From: Burkholderiales bacterium
GTDB lineage: Bacteria > Pseudomonadota > Gammaproteobacteria > Burkholderiales > Burkholderiaceae_B
Reading direction: 5' to 3'
Length of the DNA: 64,000 nucleotides
Assembly: GCA_027484315.1 (NCBI GenBank)
Contig: JAIXTE010000089.1
Location: 37,897 to 101,896 of the forward strand
This document shows, one piece after another, positions 34,213 to 40,520 of the stretch. Positions within the stretch are counted from its first letter, which is position 1, and the number at the start of each line of letters is the position of its first letter. The notes beneath the pieces are model-generated. The model had not been told where the DNA came from. It worked only from the letters and a program-made list of their open reading frames with translations, and searched no databases. The position numbers and the translations under genes are program-made.

Positions 34213-34704
34213 ATGTTGATCAAGCGTTTAGTGACACTAGCGATAGCAGGTTTTACAACTCTCGCCAGCGCTCCCCTAGTGCAGGCCCAAAGCCCATGGC
34301 AGTCATGGAATAACGCTCAAGCGCGCAACGCACCCCAGAGTAACCAGGTACGCCAACAATCAACGTCTACGAGAGCTGCTACAAGCGCAGGTTGCTCAGT
34401 GAAGGTTGCGGCTGAGTTAAGAATGAGCGGGATAGTTGAAGAAATGGAACTGTTCGTAGCCGGGGCTGACCAGCAAGCAAAAGGCGTTTGGACACAACTA
34501 CTGGACACTAACCAGCAAGTTCAGGTAAGCGGCGGCGGCGGATCCAGCCTTCTTGGAAGTCTTAGCAGGAATGATGCTACAACGAAGGGGAAATCAGAGA
34601 GAAAGCAAGTTTCCGATTCGCCCTCGTCCGGGAGATTGAGGGATCTGGTTAGAGAAGTTACAAAAGAAAGCGAATCTACATTTAAGATTCCGGAGGTGAT
34701 TTGA
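34213..34704 (+). CDS. Exported protein, 163 aa, divergent from traY/dotA
   Basis: ATG at 34213 with AAGG at 7 nt. A signal peptide (MLIKRLVTLAIAGFTTLASAPLVQAQSP in two parts: basic start, hydrophobic core, and cleavage near VQA) directs export. The mature part is Gln/Ser-rich with one Cys (TSAGCSVKVAAELRM), then a Gly-rich turn (SGGGGSSLLGSL), ending in a charged helix. The gene overlaps the next one by one base, so the two form an operon with 34704-36848. No family recognised. In Legionella the genes divergent from dotA are icmV-icmW-icmX; this one does not resemble the membrane protein IcmV. Confidence 0.65.
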   Translation: MLIKRLVTLAIAGFTTLASAPLVQAQSPWQSWNNAQARNAPQSNQVRQQSTSTRAATSAGCSVKVAAELRMSGIVEEMELFVAGADQQAKGVWTQLLDTNQQVQVSGGGGSSLLGSLSRNDATTKGKSERKQVSDSPSSGRLRDLVREVTKESESTFKIPEVI

Positions 34705-35834
34705 TGAGAGCGTTGACATCACGAGCACTTGTTGCCGGGGGAATTGTCTCTGTCGTTTTCATGGGTGTCCCAAATGAAGCGAACGCTTGTTGTGTGTGCA
34801 ATGTTGAGCCAGCGGTAAGTAATGCTAGACAGGCGATTATTCAGCATGTAAGCCAAGAACACACAGCAACCAAAGAACGCATAAGCGAGATGGAGCGCGT
34901 TCTGTCAGACATCCTAAATAAATTCAGGAATGAGGCGAGCGAGGATGGCTGGAAAACCCGACGCATGGTGTCGAGTTCCATTATGTATGGGGCCAGATCG
35001 ACGCGAGATACGCTTGTTGCACTTGAAACCTCGCGAGCAAAACGGGATACGGAGGCCACGCCTGGAGCGTGTGCCACAGGAGATATTCCTCAAAGTGCTT
35101 TCACAGCAAGCAATACGGCAGACTCAATAGCGAGAGCAGAAGCTCAAAAGTTGGCGGAACAAGTTGCAGCGAATTCTCGCAGCTCGGACAAGGTGGTTTA
35201 CGGAAACCTGTCAGGTAGAGCTACAAACTACAAGAGCCGCGGCGACTTTAATTCATTATGGATGGGAGCCAGCGATTCGCTCGGAGCGGCCTCAGCCAAA
35301 ACGTTTAATAGCGCCCAACTTGAAGATGCCAGGGAATATGTAAAGGGACTCTTCGCGGGCGTAAGGGTGCCAAATGGCGGCAGTGCAGAGGATAAGGGCA
35401 AAGCAATCAATGTGCTTTCGAAAGCATCAATCATCATGAGTGCTTTCACGGACGAAATAGGCAGAAAGAGTGCTGTAGATGCGGTTGGTAGAGCCGTGAG
35501 GTCCGGGTCATTAAAAAGTGTATTTGAAAGCGATGCCGGCAAGTCATTGGTTAATGACAGCGGAGATATGTCCTGGACGGCATTGCTTACCGCCGATGTA
35601 GACAGGCGTTATATGGATCCAGTTTGGTACTCAGGGGTGGCGGGACTAAGTTCTCCTGTCTCTGTTTCCAAAGAGATAGCCTATATGAATGCTACCAGTC
35701 TTAAGGTCCAACTTGAGACTCTAAAGGTGCTACGCAAGATCGAAATGCAAACCGCTGTGCAGTCCTTAATAATGATGGACGGTACCGGTGGTGGAGGCCC
35801 CAACAAGGCCGCCATAGAGGCATTTATTAAATGA
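34704..35834 (+). CDS. Secreted protein, candidate IcmX/TraW-like by position
   Basis: About 376 aa from ATG 34704 (GGAGG 8 nt upstream). The N-terminal signal peptide ends near EANACC, leaving a Cys-rich mature start (CCVCN). The rest is helical, with SSSIMYGARSTRD, KVVYGNLSGRA and LWMGASDSLG segments and a Gly-rich tail. It sits second in an operon divergent from the TraY/DotA gene. In Legionella, icmV-icmW-icmX are divergent from dotA, and IcmX (TraW in R64) is an exported protein of similar size. I have no sequence motif to prove the match, so this is a synteny-based suggestion. Confidence 0.6.
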   Translation: MRALTSRALVAGGIVSVVFMGVPNEANACCVCNVEPAVSNARQAIIQHVSQEHTATKERISEMERVLSDILNKFRNEASEDGWKTRRMVSSSIMYGARSTRDTLVALETSRAKRDTEATPGACATGDIPQSAFTASNTADSIARAEAQKLAEQVAANSRSSDKVVYGNLSGRATNYKSRGDFNSLWMGASDSLGAASAKTFNSAQLEDAREYVKGLFAGVRVPNGGSAEDKGKAINVLSKASIIMSAFTDEIGRKSAVDAVGRAVRSGSLKSVFESDAGKSLVNDSGDMSWTALLTADVDRRYMDPVWYSGVAGLSSPVSVSKEIAYMNATSLKVQLETLKVLRKIEMQTAVQSLIMMDGTGGGGPNKAAIEAFIK

Positions 35835-36505
35835 TCAACAAAGAAATTCAGCAGGCGGTTTCTTCGGGCGTATTTACTCTTGATGAAATAGCAGCCCTAT
35901 TCAGAATCTCCGACGATACCCTCGTTGATCATCTTAAGAATCGAAAACCATTTGACCCGGTGTACCTGGATTACCTTGCCTTGGCCGCCCAGCAGCGCGC
36001 GGATCTCTTTGGTGGAGTCAAAAGACGCATCCACAAAGAGAAGCCCAATTTAAATATGGTCGAAAAATCCGAATTTTTTGGCAGGGTACATGAAAGGATT
36101 CAAAAGTCCGATACCAACACGGTGAGGTTTCTTGTTTTTATTGATATCGATAACATGAAGATTATCAACAAGGATTCGGGTCACATTGGGGGCGACCGTG
36201 CTATTTCAGAGATGGCGAAACGCTTTGCCAATGCGTGCCGAGGCGACGATCTTGTTTGCCGTTTCGGAGGAGATGAGTTTATTGCGCTTCTTTCAGGTAA
36301 GGACGAGGTCTCAATAAGCGAAATGGAGGCTGAGTTTGATAAGAGGCTAAACAAACGAAAGTACGACGGGCTGGAAATGCGTGCCAGCGTTGGGGTAGCC
36401 AAGGGAATAATTCAACCAGAAACTTGGATGGCGGATCTGTGCGCGCTAATAGACGAGGCGGACCGAAGGATGATGGAATCTAAAGAGGCAGCAAAGATTG
36501 GATAA
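35831..36505 (+). CDS. GGDEF diguanylate cyclase with HTH-like N-domain
   Basis: 224 aa. The GGDEF domain occupies residues 95-220: FIDIDNMKIINKDSGHIGGD, then RFGGDEFIALL with GGDEF at 146-150. An inhibitory I-site R-x-x-D (RGDD, 137-140) lies exactly five residues before GGDEF, as in product-inhibited cyclases. The enzyme makes c-di-GMP from two GTP, a signal that typically represses motility and favours adhesion. Residues 15-45 (FTLDEIAALFRISDDTLVDHL) resemble a helix-turn-helix or a helical input domain. It overlaps the preceding gene by 4 nt (ATGA), so it is in the same operon as two exported proteins, 465 bp before fliM. No membrane segment, so cytosolic. Confidence 0.92.
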   Translation: MINKEIQQAVSSGVFTLDEIAALFRISDDTLVDHLKNRKPFDPVYLDYLALAAQQRADLFGGVKRRIHKEKPNLNMVEKSEFFGRVHERIQKSDTNTVRFLVFIDIDNMKIINKDSGHIGGDRAISEMAKRFANACRGDDLVCRFGGDEFIALLSGKDEVSISEMEAEFDKRLNKRKYDGLEMRASVGVAKGIIQPETWMADLCALIDEADRRMMESKEAAKIG

Positions 36506-36848
36506 GTTGACGATAGCGATAACACTGATTGGGGTGGCCTCATTTTTCCTTGGTGGATCATTGGCCAGTTTTACGGTCCTCTGCATCGACAGGATGAAGT
36601 TCCTCTCCACTGACGGATGGTCGCTGCGCACAGTTGCGCTGAAGCCCTCCTTCTGTGAATCATGTGGGCACAGTATTTCTCCTTTCTTCCTTGTTCCTGT
36701 GTTGGGATACCTGGTGAGTCGAGCAAAGTGCTCACACTGTGGAGTCAGGATCCCGGCCAAGCACTTTGTAATTGAACTCCTGTCGGGAACTGCTGCCTCC
36801 AGCTTGGCTCTCTACCTGGTCTACGATCAAATCAAAACTTTCCTCTAG
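36498..36848 (+). CDS. Orphan N-terminal domain of a prepilin peptidase
   Basis: 116 aa with a TTG start overlapping the cyclase gene by 8 nt. It has a membrane segment (LIGVASFFLGGSLASF), then the DiS_P_DiS cysteine motif (PSFCESCGHSISPFFLVPVLGYL ... CSHCGVRIPAKHFVIELL): C-x2-C ... C-x2-C, as in PilD/TraP-like peptidases, where this cytosolic loop precedes the A24 protease part. The C-terminal catalytic membrane domain with two Asp is missing; a stop follows at 36848. It may be a truncated gene or a free-standing partner. The thin-pilus operon in this window lacks a complete prepilin peptidase gene. Confidence 0.8.
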   Translation: MDKLTIAITLIGVASFFLGGSLASFTVLCIDRMKFLSTDGWSLRTVALKPSFCESCGHSISPFFLVPVLGYLVSRAKCSHCGVRIPAKHFVIELLSGTAASSLALYLVYDQIKTFL

Positions 36849-36855
36849 TCTGCCC

Positions 36856-36871
36856 GCCCCCTCCGCGGGGC
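36856..36871. terminator. Possible weak terminator hairpin
   Basis: GCCCC (36856-36860) and GGGGC (36867-36871) pair just after the stop at 36848, with a 6-nt loop. No T-run follows, so it is a poor rho-independent terminator; it may slow transcription between this operon and fliM. Confidence 0.3.
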
Positions 36872-36970
36872 ACCCTCCTGTTAATAATTCTCCAAAATCC
36901 AGTAATTTTTTTTACAGCATTGAACGCGGGCTATCATAAGTAATATAACGACTGTTTCACTGGATAAACA

Positions 36971-37969
36971 ATGGCGAGTGAGTTCATTACACAAGAAGAA
37001 GCGGATCAAATGCTTGCGGGCACACTTGGGCTTGATATTCTGGAAGTAAAGGATGACCCGGCGGATGAAGATGGTGTACGCCCATACGAGATTGGGCGCC
37101 AGGAGCGCATTGTTCGTGGTCGGATGCCTACACTGGAAATCATCAATGAGAGATTTAGCAGGCACTTAAGAGTTGGCCTGTTCTCGTTTATGAGAAAGAA
37201 CCCGGAAATTACTGTTGGATCAGTGAAGGTTCAGAAATACGCTGACTTTGTCCGGAACCTGGCGGTGCCGACTAACCTTAACGTAGTTGCACTGAATCCC
37301 TTACGAGGCCACGGACTTTTCATTTTTGACCCGGGTTTAATTGACACAATTGTCGACGCTCTGTTTGGTGGAAAAAACCAGTATAAGTCAAAGGTTGAGG
37401 GGCGCGATTTCACGTCCACAGAGCAGAGAATCATTTCTTCAATGCTCAATGTCGTTTTTGACGAATACAGCAAATCATGGGCGCCGGTTTACAAAATAAA
37501 GCCGGAATATGTTCGCTCGGAGATGCATACGCAGTTCGCAAACATCGCCAATCCATCCGAAATGGTAGTGAGCACATCATTCAGTATTGAAATAGGATCC
37601 TCGGGCGGAACCTTCCATGTTTGCTTCCCCTACTCCACGATTGAACCGGTTCGAGAGCTGCTCTACTCAAGCATGCAGGGCGATCAGATTGAACCAGACA
37701 AAAGATGGTCATCCACGTTGGAGCGCCAAGTTCACAACACAGAGGTTGAACTCGTGGCGACCCTGACCAAGACGAAAGTCAAGCTTTCCGATGTAGCTAA
37801 CTTCAGAGTCGGCGACATCCTGTTTCTTGACATCCCAGAGACAGTAGAGGCCACAGTGTCTGGCATCCCTCTCGTGAAATGCAAATACGGGACAAAAAAT
37901 GGAAAGTACTCACTGAAAGTCCAGGATGTCTATACAGACAAAATGGAATTGGCTCTATTTGATAGATGA
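36971..37969 (+). CDS. fliM: Flagellar motor switch protein FliM
   Basis: 332 aa, normal size. N-terminus ITQEEADQMLAG is a variant of the LSQxEIDALL CheY-binding peptide. The middle domain has ERIVRGRMPTLEIINERFSRHLR, PLRGHGLFIFDPGLI and the FGG motif; the C-terminus has the SpoA domain (LSDVANFRVGDILFLDIPE, KCKYGTKNGKYSLKVQD). FliM is the main C-ring component and CheY-P target. It opens a fliM-fliN-unknown-fliE operon after a 120-bp AT-rich gap. The N-terminal peptide differs from consensus, and no chemotaxis gene is in the window. Confidence 0.96.
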   Translation: MASEFITQEEADQMLAGTLGLDILEVKDDPADEDGVRPYEIGRQERIVRGRMPTLEIINERFSRHLRVGLFSFMRKNPEITVGSVKVQKYADFVRNLAVPTNLNVVALNPLRGHGLFIFDPGLIDTIVDALFGGKNQYKSKVEGRDFTSTEQRIISSMLNVVFDEYSKSWAPVYKIKPEYVRSEMHTQFANIANPSEMVVSTSFSIEIGSSGGTFHVCFPYSTIEPVRELLYSSMQGDQIEPDKRWSSTLERQVHNTEVELVATLTKTKVKLSDVANFRVGDILFLDIPETVEATVSGIPLVKCKYGTKNGKYSLKVQDVYTDKMELALFDR

Positions 37970-37977
37970 GAAACTGA

Positions 37978-38517
37978 ATGACGACAACTAACAAAGAAAC
38001 AAACAACATGGACAATTCACAAAGCGACGAAGCACTCGTGGTAAATACCGAGAGCGAAGCGGCAGCAAGCCCCTCAGATGAATGGGCAAAAGATCTGCTG
38101 GACAAAGACAAGCAGAGTGCCACTTCGCTCGACCAGGCGGATGGAATCCGAAGTGCCCTGGAAAAACGTGGTGCAATTGAGCCGGTTATTAAATCAGGCA
38201 ATGGCATTTTTGGCGAGCTCGACGGAGAGCCGGATGACGCCTCCAGGCTAATCAAGGATCAATCCTTGATTATGGATATTCCCGTTGATCTGAGCGTTGA
38301 AATTGGACGCGCTCAACTCTCGATCAAGAATATCCTTGCATTGCAGCAGGGATCGGTTGTTGAACTGAATTGCGCCGCTGGTGAGCCGATGGTGATCCTT
38401 GTGAATGGAAAGGCGATCGCCATGGGAGAAGTGGTTGTTGTGAACGAAAAGTTTGGCGTTCGTTTGACTGACGTTATTGATCCGCAGTCAAGAATGACCA
38501 AGCTCGGCGCGAGATAA
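37978..38517 (+). CDS. fliN: Flagellar motor switch protein FliN
   Basis: 179 aa. Residues 1-85 are acidic and disordered (longer than in E. coli FliN). The C-terminal 80 residues are the SpoA domain: IMDIPVDLSVEIGRAQLSIK, LQQGSVVELNCAAGEPMVILVNGKAI, GEVVVVNEKFGVRLTDVI, clearly FliN. Forms the bottom of the C ring and docks FliH. Nine nt after fliM. fliO and fliP, which usually come next, are absent. Confidence 0.95.
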   Translation: MTTTNKETNNMDNSQSDEALVVNTESEAAASPSDEWAKDLLDKDKQSATSLDQADGIRSALEKRGAIEPVIKSGNGIFGELDGEPDDASRLIKDQSLIMDIPVDLSVEIGRAQLSIKNILALQQGSVVELNCAAGEPMVILVNGKAIAMGEVVVVNEKFGVRLTDVIDPQSRMTKLGAR

Positions 38518-38519
38518 CA

Positions 38520-39365
38520 ATGAGTACAAAAAGCTTCGCGGTCGGATTGGTATTGATATGCTCGTTGATTACGCCAACTTTTTCGATGGCTCAGCTCGGA
38601 GGTCATGCTGCGTCCGAATCGGTCTTCGGCAGCATACGATATGGAGCTCAACCCCATGTTTACGAGAGGACCTCCCCTAAAAGCGAGGGCGCGTATTCTC
38701 TGATCTCTAACTCTTCCAATTCAAGGGAGTACGTGAGCTTTGACCCCAAGGGAGCGATGTATCTGGTTGAGAATCTGATTCATGGATGCAAGAAGACCTA
38801 CCACCTGGCTGTGGACCGCGTAAGAGCAGAAAACCTCGAAGCAAGATTGACTGGCTCCAAAAGCTCCAATGGACTTGACATCCAAGTTTTGAGTACGGTG
38901 CCAACATCACGCGAAGACATGATGGCGCTTCAGCGTCTTCTAAAATCAGGTATTGATGTTCGCCTCCAGGAAGAGCCAATACTGAATCCGTTTTCAATTT
39001 GCGACGAGAAACACGTAATCTCAGGGGTACATGAGACTTTCTCCACAGACCGCTACTCTTTCGGATCTCCTTCCGTTGAGGTGTCGTACGGAAATAAACA
39101 GAAGGCCAGAGAGTATGAAATCAGGTGGCACTCGATGTGGGGAAATGCCAAGCCACTTCCAATGATGGCAGATTCTGACAATGCTTTCTGGAAAATACTT
39201 GGTTCGGAAATTGTCGAACAAAACAATAGGCCCGTGTATCCGTATGCCGCCGGATCTGATAAAAACGTTGAATACAATCGAGAGAAGACAGGGTGGTCCT
39301 TCAAGGAGTTTCCCCTTTCCCGCCCCAAGTTAAAGTTGAACCCCTTTCCGGTTTCGGAAGATTGA
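38520..39365 (+). CDS. Secreted protein of unknown family within the fliM-fliE operon
   Basis: 281 aa. A signal peptide ends near FSMA-QLGG. The mature protein is mixed alpha/beta with two Cys (HGCKKTY, FSICDEK) that may form one disulfide, and many aromatic and charged residues. It begins 2 nt after the fliN stop and is followed 16 nt later by fliE, so it is part of the flagellar operon. It does not look like FliO (a small membrane protein), FlgA or MotB. A periplasmic part of the basal body or of the transfer machine are both open. Confidence 0.7.
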   Translation: MSTKSFAVGLVLICSLITPTFSMAQLGGHAASESVFGSIRYGAQPHVYERTSPKSEGAYSLISNSSNSREYVSFDPKGAMYLVENLIHGCKKTYHLAVDRVRAENLEARLTGSKSSNGLDIQVLSTVPTSREDMMALQRLLKSGIDVRLQEEPILNPFSICDEKHVISGVHETFSTDRYSFGSPSVEVSYGNKQKAREYEIRWHSMWGNAKPLPMMADSDNAFWKILGSEIVEQNNRPVYPYAAGSDKNVEYNREKTGWSFKEFPLSRPKLKLNPFPVSED

Positions 39366-39381
39366 ACGTACGAGGTAAAAA

Positions 39382-39693
39382 ATGATCGGTGTGTCAAACC
39401 CAATTCAAGCAGGTATCATCCAATCTTTGTCCGCAGGAAGCCTGGGAACAACCCAGAACATCAAGGGCGGCGAGAAATTTGGAAATCTGTTGACAAAAAT
39501 GCTTGAAAAAACGAGCGCCTCACAAGCGTCTTCATCAGATATGCAAGAGCGAATCCAGTTAGATGATCCTTCAGTGTCGATCGAACAAAGCATGATCGCG
39601 TCCAATGAAGCATCGCTGAACTTTGAATTTACCTTGCAGACCCGAAACAAATTGATGAAGGCGTACCAAGAACTGATGTCCATGCCAGTTTAA
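39382..39693 (+). CDS. fliE: MS-ring/rod adaptor FliE
   Basis: 103 aa. The C-terminal half is diagnostic: DPSVSIEQSMIASNEASLNFEF, then TLQTRNKLMKAYQELMSMPV. FliE joins the MS ring to the proximal rod and is an early substrate of the export gate. Usually it precedes fliF, but here it closes the fliM-N operon. Ribosome site GAGG 8 nt upstream. Confidence 0.96.
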   Translation: MIGVSNPIQAGIIQSLSAGSLGTTQNIKGGEKFGNLLTKMLEKTSASQASSSDMQERIQLDDPSVSIEQSMIASNEASLNFEFTLQTRNKLMKAYQELMSMPV

Positions 39694-39735
39694 GTACACT
39701 CGGTTCGTGACTTCGATCACTCTAAGTGGATTTTA

Positions 39736-40113
39736 ATGAGAACCAGATTCATAAAAGGGCCAAATATCATGTTGGCCCTTATTTTTGCCCAAATAATGTT
39801 GCAGGTTTTACTTGATCTTGCACTGGGCAATGAAATTACAAAGACGAGCCTAACTTCCCTAGTGTTGGGAGTGGCCGGGTATTTCTTGGCCTACCTGATC
39901 TGGTGGAAGACAAAGGTAAATGCCTTAATTCCAATCTCGGTGGCTTCCTTTGTCTTGATTTTTTTCCACACCTACTACCGAGACATGGCCAATATGATTG
40001 CCATCGGCTTATACGTTCCAATGGTCGGCTCTTTACTTTTGATTGCAATAATGCGAAGCCTATTCCGCCTCAAGCTGGGGCGAAAAAATTGGTTCGAAAG
40101 GAACCAGATGTAA
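39736..40113 (+). CDS. Small integral membrane protein, 125 aa
   Basis: About four hydrophobic segments: IMLALIFAQIMLQVLLDLAL, LTSLVLGVAGYFLAYLIWW, LIPISVASFVLIFFHTYY and MIAIGLYVPMVGSLLLIAIM. No recognised family. Either ATG 39736 or ATG 39769 can be the start. A terminator-like hairpin (39755-39786) covers the start region, so expression may depend on it. Lies 42 nt after fliE and ends at a strong terminator; a role in flagella is not shown by the sequence. Confidence 0.6.
   Translation: MRTRFIKGPNIMLALIFAQIMLQVLLDLALGNEITKTSLTSLVLGVAGYFLAYLIWWKTKVNALIPISVASFVLIFFHTYYRDMANMIAIGLYVPMVGSLLLIAIMRSLFRLKLGRKNWFERNQM
39755..39786 (+). terminator. Terminator or attenuator after fliE, overlapping next gene's start
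   Basis: AAGGGCCAA (39755-39763) pairs with TTGGCCCTT (39772-39780), loop ATATCATG, followed by ATTTTT. It has the form of a rho-independent terminator for the fliM-fliE operon, yet it lies inside the 5' end of the membrane-protein frame, with its second ATG in the loop. Confidence 0.7.
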
Positions 40114-40137
40114 AAAGGGTCCGTTAGGACCCTTTTT
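40112..40137. terminator. Strong bidirectional terminator
   Basis: AAAAAGGGTCC-GTTA-GGACCCTTTTT, a perfect 11-bp stem with a 4-nt loop and T-runs on both strands. It separates the plus-strand membrane gene from the convergent H-NS-like gene. Confidence 0.93.
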
Positions 40138-40157
40138 CTTTATCTTTCTGGAGAATC

Positions 40158-40442
40158 TTATTCGTGCACCCTGAGGTCATCTTTTCGATAACCACTTTCT
40201 ATAAGCTCGTACATCCAATAGGGCATTCGACCCTTACCACACCATACTAGCTTATCCCTCATAGGGTGCCTATATTTCACGCCGCCAGCCTGAACGTCGG
40301 GGGACTGCTGTTCTTTGCTCGATTTCTGAGCAAGGATCTGCATGGCGATCTTTTGATCCCGGTTATTTAGCTCCTCTTTAATCTCCTGGGCAATTTTTTC
40401 AAGATCGGCGCGAGTGAGAGATGAAAGCTTCAGTTTTATCAT
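40158..40442 (-). CDS. H-NS-like nucleoid-associated protein
   Basis: About 94 aa from ATG 40442 (MIKLKLSSLTRADLEKIA); the frame runs back to 40472. The N-half is a helical/coiled-coil dimerisation region (RADLEKIAQEIKEELNNRDQ). The C-terminal domain YRHPMRDKLVWCGKGRMPYW-type block has the core W-x-G-x-G-R-x-P-x-W, close to the H-NS AT-hook-like loop (usually WSGRGRxPxW). It likely binds AT-rich DNA and silences genes; conjugative plasmids often carry such a stealth protein. Its ribosome site is weak. Downstream of the 42461-to-40521 gene, 48 nt away. Confidence 0.82.
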   Translation of the reverse strand: MIKLKLSSLTRADLEKIAQEIKEELNNRDQKIAMQILAQKSSKEQQSPDVQAGGVKYRHPMRDKLVWCGKGRMPYWMYELIESGYRKDDLRVHE

Positions 40443-40520
40443 TTTTCTGAAAATAATTATTGATATCCTCACCTTTAACGGCGCGAATTCAAGAGACGTT
40501 AATAGATCGGTAACAATCTT

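Noticed and set aside
38520..39365. FliO or FlgA
   Set aside because: FliO is a short membrane protein and FlgA has SAF-domain motifs; neither pattern is present.
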